Origin: Uloborus plumipes
Taxonomy: Eukaryota; Arthropoda; Arachnida; Araneae; Uloboridae
Reading direction: 5' to 3'
Length of the DNA stretch: 64,000 nucleotides
Assembly: GCA_038373865.1 (NCBI GenBank)
Contig: JAXGGA010001709.1
Span: forward strand, 78,691-142,690
Part shown: in pieces, positions 38,972-49,045 of the stretch
Position numbering within the stretch: the first letter of the stretch is position 1
Layout of the letters: the number at the start of each line of letters is the position of its first letter
Notes under the pieces: generated by a model
The model's input: only the letters and a program-made list of their open reading frames with translations
What the model was told of the DNA's origin: nothing
Databases searched by the model: none
Program-made: the position numbers and the translations under genes

Positions 38972-40052
38972 CCCAGATAACCACATACGTCCGCAGGATG
39001 TCCTATAAGGATCCCACAAATCCTATATAGGACATGTCCTTCGAAGGATCACAAAAGGCGCCCTTTGGATTGCCTAAGTGGGACGAGTTCTCTCGAAATT
39101 TGAAAATCCCACATCTGAGTGTAGATGGACATCCAACTGGTATCCCATACAAGACAAACTACTAAAAGCCGGTTTTCCGCACATGCGCGCTAGCATAGCA
39201 TATATGCTGTGCTCGGCATTGCGAATATTTACACCACCATTTCGAAACGTGCGGCATGTTCTCTGTCTCGTGTTAAGCTTTTATGCTATAAATTTCCAAG
39301 GTAAGTCTAACTATTACACATGTTTGTATTTAAAATTGTTTTTGAAGGATAAACATTAAACCAATGCAGCAGTAGGATATTTGTTGAATAGAAAATTCTT
39401 TTCAAAAGAAACTTTTAGTACGATCTTTAAGAAAAAGCAGTTTAGCTTGAAATGCATTTTAGGTTTCGACATATTTAATGCTAATAGTTTACAGAATAAA
39501 GTAAAAAAGCTTGTTGTCTTTTTTCCTGTGTTTAAGCTTAAATATGAAGGCGGGGCGGACTGGTTGAAAGTATGAATTAAAAATAATCCATCTGTAAAGA
39601 ATGGAAAGGATAGTTAGATATGATGTATAAAGGATTGAAAAGGATGGTCAGAGGAATCTATAAGGATTGAAAAGGACGGCCAGAGGATTTAAAAACTATT
39701 GAAAAGGATAGTCAAAGGACGTCCAGACGACCTGCTTAGGATAAAAAGGGGTGGGCAAAGGAAGGCCAGACGGATCTGCGAAGGACGTCAGAGCATCCTA
39801 TGACGGTCCAGCAGTAGTCTTAAGGATGCCCACAGGACGTGCGTAAGATTTAGAGTGTCCCGTGATCATCCTGCAGTTGTCCTGAAAATGTCCGTTTAAA
39901 ACGTCCTGTGGACGTAAAAAAAAGTGGATTTTGGATCACCTGCGGACGTCTGCAAGACGTTTTTCGGTAAATTTGGGATCTTCTGCGGAAATCAGAGAAT
40001 CCTATGAATGACGGCTTCTGGATGTCCAGTGGACATCTTTGTGTTATCTGGG
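38972..40052. mobile_element. DNA transposon H (1081 bp) inserted in BEL pol
   Basis: Ends are CCCAGATAAC and GTTATCTGGG, extended by imperfect inverted homology (CACATACGTCC against ACAAAGATGTCC). The flanking dinucleotide AT is duplicated (38970-38971 and 40053-40054). The pol frame shows that removing the insert and one AT restores the conserved context, so the 2-bp duplication is well founded. GGACGTCC- and AGGATGTCC-like blocks recur many times near both ends. The two internal frames (39078-39359 and 39381-39575) show no domain, so it is non-autonomous. A 2-bp AT duplication has been described for ISL2EU-type elements, but I am not sure of that assignment. Confidence 0.85.
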
Positions 40053-40054
40053 AT

Positions 40055-43000
40055 CTTTCTCTGGGGCATATGGAAAGTGACCCAAATATCGCATGCCAAG
40101 AAAATAAGCATTATTTTATTCCGCATCATCACGTAATTAATGATTCTAGTCCTACAACGAAATTAAGGGTTGTTTTCAATGCTAGTTGCAAAACTACGTC
40201 AGGTATATCGTTGAACGATACGCTTATGAATGGTCCAAAAGTGCAGGACGATCTTTTCGCTATTCTTTTAAGGTTTAGATGTTACAATATAGCAATTACG
40301 AGTGACTTGCAAAAAATGTATCGCCAAATAGAGATTCATGATTCAGATAGAAATTTTCAAAAAATTATTTGGAGAGATGATCCCACTAAACCAATTTCGG
40401 CATATCGGTTATGTACTGTTACTTATGGTACTACATCGGCCAGCTATTTAGCTACGCGAGTGTTAAAACAGTTAGCCATCGATGAAGGATCGAGCTTTCC
40501 AAAAGCCGCTGAATTACTTTTGCATAACTTTTATGTCGATGATTGTTTGTTCGGAGCAGGAAGTCCAGAAGAGGCTATGGTACTTATCACTGAACTGAAC
40601 GCGCTTTTGAAAAGGGGAAAATTCGAACTTCATAAATGGTGTACGAATAATTCGGTGGTGTTAGAAAAACTGCGCGAATTCGCATACTCATCCGATAAGA
40701 CTTCAAGTACAACTGACTTTAAATTTATTAAAGTATTGGGATTAAAATGGGACCCAACGCTCGACGACTTCAAGTATAACATTAACTTTTCGGATACGCA
40801 CAAGGAAACTCCTACAAAAAGATCTATTTTGTCTGGTGTTTCAAGTATTTTTGATCCCCTTGGGTGGTTGTCACCATTAATTATCACTGCAAAAATTCTG
40901 ATTCAAGATTTATGGAAGTATAAATTAGAGTGGGATGATCCTGTACCTCCGGAGTTTAAAGAGAGATGGATTAAGTACAGTAAAGATATTTCTGAACTTG
41001 AGCCGGTAATTGTGCCTCGTAGAGTTATTTTGCCCGAAGCATCTAAACTTGAACTTTATTGTTTTTGTGATGCTTCTGAAAAGGCATATGCTGCCGTAAT
41101 TTATATAAAATCATCAATAGGATCAACTAATCAAGTTCGCCTTCTGACATCGAAGACTCGTGTTGCACCATTAAAAACTATATCGATTCCGCGCCTGGAA
41201 CTTTGTTCAGCTGTGCTGTTGGTGCATTTGTTGCAAACAGTTCGTAATTCATTGCATATCCAAATTGAGTCAACTCACGCTTTTACAGATTCTACAATCG
41301 TTTTGTCATGGTTAAGGTCTGAGCCTTCGCGTTGGCAAGTGTTTGTTGCTAACAGAGTTTCCGAAATACAAGGGATCCTTTCAATTCAACATTGGCATCA
41401 TATAGATTCCGATCAAAACCCTGCAGATTGCGCAAGTAGAGGACTTTTTCCCTCCGAACTAATTAATTTTGATTTATGGTGGTCAGGTCCTCATTGGCTT
41501 AGAAATGAGGAAATTCCCCATTTAGAGGAAATGCCTCTTTCAACGGACGCTCTGAAAGAGGAACGAAAAAAGCCGTCGTGTTTTTTTGGAACCACATCTG
41601 TAGATTTTCCAATTATATTTAAAATTTCATTATACGTTAAATTGAGGCGAATAATAGCTTGGTGTCTCCGCTTCATTAGAAATTCTAGATCCCCTAATAA
41701 TCGCATAACGGGATATTTAACTAGTAGTGAAATAAAAGCCGCAAGAAATGTGTTAGTGAAAATAGTTCAAAAGCAAGAGTTTTCCGCTGAGTATCAACAG
41801 TTGGAGAGGAAGAAACCACTATTGCCTAGTAGTAAGTTACTCTCGCTAAATCCATTTATGGATGAAGAAGGTGTAATTCGTGTTGGTGGTAGACTGGAAA
41901 ATGCTCCTTTTTCAAATGAAAGAAAACACCCCATTCTTTTGCCGAAAAATCACCAACTAATACCCCTCATTATTCGTCATTTTCATGAAAAATATCTACA
42001 TGCGGGTACTCTTCTGATGTTATCAGTTATCCGCAAGGAGTTTTGGATAATTAACGCTAAATCAGTAATTAAAAAGCAAATTTGGAAGTGCATTAAATGT
42101 TTCAAAACAAAAGGAAAAACTGCAACGCAAATGATGGCCGATTTGCCACGTTCTAGAGTAACACCATCCCGCGTGTTCGCCCAAACAGGTTTAGACTTCG
42201 CCGGACCATTTCTGGTAAAACCACGATCTGGCCGCGGTATTAGAGCCATAAAAGTCTATATTTGCATTTTTGTGTGTTTAGCTGTAAAAGCTGTTCATAT
42301 TGAGAAGGTAGGTAATCTATCTGCGGAATCTTTCATAGCAGCACTGAAACGATTTGTCGCGAGAAGAGGAAAACCAAATGAATTATTTTCTGATTGTGGT
42401 TCAAATTTCGTGGCTGCAAATAAAGAACTCAATAGAATTATTGCGCTTCTCAAGAAAGAAGAATCTGTCCATAACTATTTTTCTGATGAAGAAATAAAAT
42501 GGAATTTCAATCCGCCTTCAGCACCGCATTTTGGCGGCATTTGGGAATCCGCGGTGAAATCTGCCAAAGCACATCTTAAAAGAACTGTAGGAGAGCAAAA
42601 GTTGACGGTGGAAGAGTTTTCAACTCTTATTACTCAAATTGAATCTTGTTTAAATTCTCGCCCGTTGTGTCCCTCGTCAGATGATCCATCCGACCTGTCT
42701 GCGCTCACTCCTGAACATTTTCTTGTGGGAACTTCGCTTTCTTCAATACCAGAAGAAACTTTGCTGAATGAGAACATCTCTATTTCTTATCGCTGGAAAT
42801 TAACGCAACAACTCTTCCAGAGTTTCTGGAAGCGGTGGCTACATGAATACATTTCCAGTTTGCAGCAGCGATCGAAATGGAGGAAAGAACAACCAAATGT
42901 TCAGGTAAACGATTTAGTTCTAATTAAAGAAGATAATGTTCCCCCGTTAAAGTGGAGATTAGGCCGGGTAGTGGAAGTTTTTCCCGGTTCGGATCAGCAT

Positions 43001-43084
43001 GTACGAGTTGTGAATATTAAGACGGACACTGGATTTTTCCGACGTCCTATTCATAAATTAGCAGTCTTGCCTCTTAGAGATTGA
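40055..43084 (+). pseudogene. pol: BEL/Pao pol: reverse transcriptase, RNase H, integrase
   Basis: Open to the TGA at 43082-43084 with no further stop. The formal ATG at 40004 lies inside element H, and retrotransposon sequence begins at 40055. The reverse transcriptase shows VVFNASCKTTSG and the catalytic YVDD (40532-40543). RNase H shows CDASEKAYAAVIY (about 41069) and TDSTIVLSWL (about 41285). Integrase has an H2C2 zinc-binding region (about 41980-42100), then the DDE core with GLDFAGPF, FSDCGSNF and PHFGGIWES (about 42190-42555). A C-terminal DUF5641-type segment, WRLGRVVEVFPG, ends the protein. All catalytic residues are present, so this half decayed little after insertion. Confidence 0.93.
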
Positions 43085-43280
43085 TGAACTTTGACTTTTT
43101 ATTATAGTTTGGAGAGGACTTTGTGTTGTATCAAGTCATCTTTACATCTGTTTGGTTATTCGTTTTATTAACTTTACTAACTGTAGTTTAGAGTTCATGC
43201 ACTAATCGTATTTTTAATACTAATAATGTTCAATTTCTATTAATTATATTTAAGAATTTAATTTTGAAATAATATTTCAA

Positions 43281-43292
43281 CGTGGGCCGGTA
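43281..43292 (+). promoter_or_regulatory. Polypurine-tract position before the 3' LTR
   Basis: CGTGGGCCGGTA lies directly before the 3' LTR where the plus-strand primer should be. It is only partly purine, so the assignment is by position. Confidence 0.45.
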
Positions 43293-43516
43293 TGTAAGAG
43301 CGCCACCTAGGCTTTGTATAAAACCGCCTGCATAGCACATCGCAGTGAGTTGGTAAGTGCAACTGCAAGTATGTTGTACGATGCAAAAAGATGTTCATGC
43401 AGCTGCAAATACGCTGCATCGCTAGTTTAATAAATATGTTACAGTCCACTTTGCTAGTATTACTTTGTGTGTGTGATTTTTTGTAGTGAGCCAGCAGACT
43501 TCAAGAAAAGTAAACA
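43293..43516 (+). repeat. BEL/Pao 3' LTR (224 bp)
   Basis: TGTAAGAGCG...TAAACA, with TATAAAA at 43317-43323 and AATAAA at 43429-43434. It includes the 33-bp block GATGCAAAAAGATGTTCATG...(to ATAC) that is absent from the 5' LTR. The block is flanked by a TAC microhomology, so the 5' LTR probably suffered a slippage deletion. Confidence 0.92.
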
Positions 43517-43521
43517 ATAGT

Positions 43522-45431
43522 AAATATTTATTTTATGCAAATTTTCATTTTTTGTGAGACCGTTTTGGAACAATGGGTTTTATTTTAGAGTTCTTTGTTC
43601 CAGTTTATTTGCCTTAAATTTGCGTAATATAGCAGTTTACCTGACTACGGGATTATAGTAACTGCTTTCCCCTTTAGAAACGAATTTCACCTGCTAGTTT
43701 TAAATGAACTAAATCGATCATTGTTGCAGTCCTTCATTGGTAGAGCAGAAAAAAAAAGTGATGTGTTTAGGGAAGTATGTAAAGTGAAATCGACAAACAG
43801 CAAATTTTCTAAGTGGATTCCATGTCGCCATAATAAAAAATACTAAAAATGTTGGTTTAATTAATAATTTACATTAATAAATCTGACAGAAAGATGTAGT
43901 TTAGCAATATGTTGGATAAAATATGCATTGAAACTTCAATAGCGGATTTTTTTTCAATTGCTAATTTTTTTTTGTGTGCAAGCTACTGGATAAACAAAAT
44001 GTTTATCCGTCAACTACCAGCACATAAGTACTGTAACATAATTAAAAAATTAAATTATTTACTTTAAGAAAGTTGATAACTATTTTTAATCAAATTTATC
44101 AAATCAATAATTATTAATCAAGAGTTCGTATGCGTAACGTAACTAAAGAAATTACTTCAATTATTTATTTTGAGAAATATCAAGCTTTATTCCTGAAATT
44201 TTAAATGTTTCGCATGACTCTCACGATAAAGAATTTTTTTAATAAATAATTATAAAACATCTTTTAGATAGAAGGGTGATTTTCAACACGAAAAATAAAG
44301 GTAAAAAGTTAACTTTGAGTGATTGTCAAGTTTTCAAGTCACAGAAACAAAAACTCCTTAAGGAAACGCAACTTAAAAAGATATTGAGTTGAGTTTCTTG
44401 TTAACTTTTTCAGCTTAAAATTTTCTATTAAGACATTTTTTCTTCATTCTGTAAGGGCATAAAAATATCTTCGATAAAGTTTTCACAGTTAAAAGTAAAC
44501 ACTTCGTTTGTTGAGTATGCTTTAAGTTTCGAATTTCGGATCGCATCCTTATTGAATCACCTCAATTTTGTTTTTTGCCTTTAGAAAAAGTTCCGATAAT
44601 TTAGTTCAAAGAAAAGAAAAAAAAAATGCCTGAATTAAAAAAAAAAACTTCTCCCACAAGCAGAAGCTCCATTGAGCTGGCGAAAATCCAAGTTTCGATC
44701 GAAAATGTTTTCGTTTTTAATTCAACTCAAAAATACGAAACAGAAGAAAAGCAACAATATAGCCTTAATAAAGGTGCATTTTTGTCTTAAATTAAGTCTT
44801 GGAAAAAATATGTTATTGTCTAAGCAATATAAGTTGCAGATAATTCTTGTCTAACGTACATTAAATTAGATGCCCCGCCAAGTTAAAGACATGTTAGACA
44901 GAAAAAAGAGCAGCGTTTTATTTTCATGCAAAACCTGCTCTAAAGAAGAACAATAAATTAAGCTAACTATTTGTTTGCTCTAATTTTTATGTTACTTCAG
45001 GAAATTTTTACTAGCGCGAATTTTTTTTTCACTGTAGAATAAGATGTTTAATAGATCATTATCTGAAAAGTACCGTTGTAGGCTCAAAAAAGAAAAAGAA
45101 CGAAAAAAAAATGGAAGAAAAAGAGTTAATATAGTTTTATAAATATTTATTTCTGAAATCAGCTATAACAAAATATTATATTTAATTTAGATTATCATTC
45201 TTCTTCATAATATTCCCATTAACAGTTATTTTTAATGACTAAAATCTATGTATAAGCACGCATATATACATATGTTTTGTGAAGCAAACCTTACGAATGA
45301 AGTTTTCATCAAATATTAATTTCATTCGTATCAAATTTTTCTTTCTCTTTTTTAATTTTCGGTTTCTTCACTGATTTGTTTTCCTTGAATGAAAGCACGG
45401 CACAGTAATCGTTTTTGGTTTTGATAGCAAG
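43522..45431. other. AT-rich non-coding region
   Basis: No gene or element is recognised. The 60-codon frame at 44672-44854 has no domain. Confidence 0.5.
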
Positions 45432-45582
45432 TAGGGGAGACTGGGGACGGTTGTGACAATTTTCATTTGCCCCCCCCCATAGATCCCTTAGTAATGCCTG
45501 TGAGCTGGTTTAAAGTTGCTTTTATGTTAAAGTGTACATTTGCCTGCTTATAAATACTAAAATTTTCTCCCTAAGTACAATA

Positions 45583-47551
45583 GGGCCATTCCATGAAAAG
45601 TGAAACCAATTGCTCAAAAATTCATATTGAAATTATGTTGCTATATTATACATTTTAAAGCTTAAGATGTATATTTTAAGAATCCTGCATTGGTTTTTTG
45701 GTGAGAGTTAGAATAATACTTGTTTTCTTAGTTGGAAGTACGATATTCACGAACTTGCAAAAATCAGAAAAAAGAACACATTTTCAAATGCATATTTCTC
45801 ATCGAAAAATAAAAACAAAAATAACTACTTGTAGCACAATTTTAACTACTAAGACGGTACTATAATAATATGCATTCATTAATTTCTTTTGAATTGATCT
45901 AAATGGTGTAATTGAAGTTTGAAAAAAAGAAGTTTGATGTTACGTCTGTAACAAAAAAGAAGCAAAAGTTGTCATTACGTCCTAAAAAATCAAAATTAAA
46001 AAAAAAAACCCTTAATGGTCCTTTTGGCAAATTCTGAGAGTAATTGCCCACCATAGTTAAAAATATTGCAACTGATTTAGTTTTTAAATTAATGCTGTTA
46101 CAGACGTAACATTTCGGACATAACAAATGGCTCTATGTTACGTCCGTAGCAAAAGTAAATTTCCAATTAAATAGGTAAAAAGCACAGGATGAGCAATACA
46201 TGTATATAGCATAATATGGTACGAGTACTAAAGTTTCTGGTATTCTGATTTTGAAATTTTTAATTATGTCGGCATGTAATTGAAATTTATTTCTTAAGAT
46301 TAATAAAATACACATATGGTATAACTGATTATAATTTATACCTCAACTGGCATTTTTTTGCTACGTCACATGGAAAGGGAGCTGTGGATGGAGTTGGGGG
46401 TATGGTCAAGCACCAGGTTTGGCAGAGAGTAAGATCTAGAACAGCATTTGTCAACGACGCTCTTTCCTTTTTTCAGTGTGCAAACTCCATTGCAGAAAAA
46501 GTTAAAATTATTTATATGCCCCAGGAAAATGTTTTAAAGCTGACGCCAAAATTGGAAGAACGGTGGGCTAACATCGCGAATTTGCCAAAAGCCCGCGAAA
46601 TGCATTGTTTTCGAACAGAATACGAAAATGCCGTTCGAATTTCGAGAACGTCGGATGAAAAAGGACACATTTTTTCATTCAAAAAAAATTATCAAAATTG
46701 ACCAACTGTCACCAAGAAGGTTAAATTTTAGTTTGGTACTAGTATTCTGCTATATCATCCAACATTTTCAAATTTTTAAGTTCTCCTAAGACCAATCATT
46801 GATTCCAGGGAGGAATTTACTTTTCCCGATTTTTTTATGTAGCAGCCCCATTATGCATTACTTTTAAGAATACAAATAAATAAATTTGTGTGAAGGCCCT
46901 TCTAAACTTTTCTTGTGTCAATCTTTCTTAGAAATAATTGTCTTAAGATGCATTAATTTATTGTTACATATTGACATATCGGCATATGCTCTCAACTCCC
47001 CCAGACTTACCCAAATTTTCTAGAACTGTTACAGTATAACTTAAAATATTCAAATAGTGTGTTAATTAATGCTACTGTATTGTTTTAGCACAAAAATCTT
47101 TGTTTATTCCTGCTTTAAAATACTGTTTTCTACTTTCAAATCAGAGATGTTACGTCTGTAACACCACTTTGTTTCGTCCGTAACAAGTTTATGAATTTTT
47201 TTCACAAATGCGGCAGTCAAAATCCACACAATCTTTATGGTTTTAGAAAGCTTGAAGTCTCTAGAACACGTATTTAAAAAAAAAAGTTCAAAATTTCCGT
47301 ATAATTCAGAGGAATATTGTAAGTTGTATGACATAGTCGAGTTTTTGCTGTTTTGTGAATTACGTCTGTAACAGGCAGTTTTTAATTTCTGTATTTTTTT
47401 GTAATTAAGCAATCTGCACGCAAATTTAATGCAGCATAAACATCATCAAGTTACACTACAGGAAAAAAAATTGAAGACTTTCATCAGCCCAAACCAGAAT
47501 TATTTGTGTTCAAAGTCTGCGATTGTTACGTCTGTAACGATGGAATTGCCC
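45583..47551 (+). mobile_element. DNA transposon family A, copy A1 (1969 bp), nested in C
   Basis: The left end is GGGCCATTCCATGAAAAGTG. The right end reversed is GGGCAATTCCATCGTTACAG. The 4-bp AATA is duplicated (45579-45582 and 47552-47555). The 14-bp imperfect palindrome GTTACGTCTGTAAC (or its inverse) occurs at 45939, 46097, 46137 (variant), 47149, 47171 (variant), 47359 (ATTAC form) and 47525. A nearly identical inverted copy is A2 (61169-63151). Four-bp duplications with GGG ends would suit Sola-type elements among others, but I cannot assign a superfamily. Confidence 0.87.
46342..46701 (+). pseudogene. Family A transposase-like C-terminal fragment (A1)
   Basis: The open frame reads WHFFATSHGKGAVDGVGG, then MVKHQVWQRVRSRTAFVNDA, then a segment ending RWANIANLPKAREMH, and stops at 46699-46701. 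The formal start codon is GTG at 46384 but the frame and its conserved look extend upstream to about 46342, so the true protein began earlier. I recall the HGKGA-x-DG-x-GG-x-K block as a recurrent part of uncharacterised transposon proteins in invertebrates. Only about 120 residues remain, far too little for a transposase, and nothing convincing lies upstream. Confidence 0.55.
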
Positions 47552-47959
47552 AATAGTTAACTCACAGGACCAAATTAAACAAAAAAGGAAAAAATGTCAT
47601 AACCGACCCCACCACAGGGGCGGTTGTGACAGTTCTTGGGGTCGGTTGTGACAAGTTCAAAAAGACAGCAAAACAGTCTAGATCGCTTTTAATTTCAAGT
47701 AATATTAAACGTAATTCAACATAACCTTCATCTGGGAAAGTTTAACACTTAACAATGTGTCTCGTTCAGTTGAAGTAGCCTTATACCAAGTTTTGCAACA
47801 ATATCAGGTTCTGGGAATTTCGTAACGTCTGTTTTGGCAACATTATGCACATCCTGTGGGTCATAGCTGTGTCTGTTCATAACAGTTCTCAAGTATCAAA
47901 GAAATCATCCACATTTATTTGTTTTATTGAAGCTTGTTACTCTTGAAAGGCTAGTTGCA

Positions 47960-48185
47960 TGAGCTACACGAACAGACGTGAAAAATTTCTATTCATAAAT
48001 GAACAAAGCCATTTCTCAGTAGCCATTTTACTCTCATGTCTGCTTTCAGCTATTATATGTAAGCTCAAAAGCACTTTATTATGAGCAATATAACCTATGC
48101 ACACGTTGTTTTCATTGTGACAGCGCCGGCCAGCTCCATCGCGTTTACGAATGACTGTTTCGTAGCGAAGACTTACGACTAACAT
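47960..48185 (-). pseudogene. Family C pogo-like transposase, N-terminal remnant
   Basis: The minus-strand frame ends with ESRHESKMATEKWLCSFMNR followed by NFSRLF. This fits the CENP-B-type HTH pattern of pogo/Tigger transposases, where a W-x5-F-x-x-R segment precedes SLR. Its position near the right end suggests a leftward transposase gene, as in family D. The catalytic part is not recognisable. The match is short, hence moderate confidence. Confidence 0.45.
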
Positions 48186-48764
48186 TGCATTTCCAAAGCT
48201 GTTCGAAAGAAGAAAAAAAAAGTTTCACTTCTTTATAAGCTTCTTTATATTTCATTAGGTCACACTGCCCTATTTCTGTCTTCTTCAAGCTTATTATGGG
48301 CATCAAATATGATAAAAACATGTTTTACTCGTGTCACAACCGTCCCCACGCAATTTGTCACAACCGACCCCAACCCACTACTTTTGAAAACAGTAAACGC
48401 CATGGCAATACGAAATAGCCTACATAAAAAGTAATCACTGCTATTTCACTATTAAGGTTCACTACTAACGGAAGAAAACTTTCATCTCTCTATCTGTACC
48501 CATTCAACAGGAATTACTAAAAGAAATCGAACAAAAAAACTTACTTTTGACTGTTAAAAAGTAACCAACCCCTCTGCTAGCGTTAATGTCGCTCGATGTC
48601 TACCACACTGCTTTGACACACATTCAGACAAACATGCTGATACTCTCTCTCTCTCTTTGCTTCAACCAGGTATTAATTATGGTTTAGCTAATATGACGAC
48701 TGTCACAACCGCCCCGTGTCACAACCGTCCCCAGTCTCCCCTACTTTAACGAAATACATATATA

Positions 48765-49013
48765 CTGCCGTGCTAAGCACAAAAGTCGTATCTGCACTTT
48801 TTAACAAAATTGAGTTATTGTCACCAGGTGGTTCTTTGTGACGTATTTTACCTAAATACAACGTTTTATGGTCATTTGAGGACGTTAAATATTTTTTTTA
48901 AAAAACTTGATAAAATATCTCTTGAATCAAATACATTGAGGTACAAAACTTTAAACAGCAATATCTCAATTTGAGATTGTCTGCAGATACCACTTTTGCG
49001 CTTAGCATGGCAG
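48765..49013. mobile_element. 249-bp TA-flanked MITE J (CTGCCGTG terminus)
   Basis: The left end CTGCCGTGCTAAGCACAAAA continues GTCGTATCTGCA. The right end reversed is CTGCCATGCTAAGCGCAAAA, then GTGGTATCTGCA. TA flanks both ends (48763-48764 and 49014-49015). CTGCCGTG and GTATCTGC are shared with family F. No coding capacity. Confidence 0.75.
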
Positions 49014-49045
49014 TATACGTAGTTACTATTGTAATTGAGTATGTA

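Larger units (their letters stand above)
36454..43516 (+). mobile_element. BEL/Pao LTR retrotransposon, near complete but inactivated
   Basis: Bounded by LTRs of 192 and 224 bp and an exact 5-bp target duplication ATAGT (36449-36453 and 43517-43521). Gag, protease, reverse transcriptase, RNase H and integrase regions follow in BEL/Pao order, all in one reading frame over about 6.3 kb. Three lesions break it: TGA at 36962-36964, TAG at 38015-38017 and a 1081-bp DNA transposon at 38972-40052. The LTRs differ by 4 substitutions over about 190 aligned bases plus two indels, so the insertion is fairly young. No envelope-like frame follows pol. Confidence 0.95.
45434..48741 (-). mobile_element. Pogo-like DNA transposon family C, interrupted by A1
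   Basis: The left end GGGGAGACTGGGGACGGTTG and the right end (...CCCCAGTCTCCCC) are inverse, with TA on both sides (45432-45433 and 48742-48743). The motif CGGTTGTGACA or its complement occurs at 45448, 47621, 47643, 48332, 48356, 48701 and 48717, plus a variant at 47595. Element A1 (45583-47551) is inserted near the left end. A pogo-type N-terminal remnant lies on the minus strand. Confidence 0.85.

Noticed and set aside
39078..39575. Two frames inside element H
   Set aside because: No domain. They lie in a motif-rich non-autonomous transposon, and the first overlaps subterminal repeat blocks.
41983..42249. Minus-strand frames inside the BEL pol region
   Set aside because: Shadows of the plus-strand integrase coding sequence.
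47104..47412. A 102-codon frame (minus in A1; plus at 61309-61617 in A2), nearly identical in both copies
   Set aside because: It runs through three copies of the GTTACGTCTGTAAC motif, which it translates as CYRRN, and has no recognisable domain. Its conservation reflects the recent origin of the two copies.
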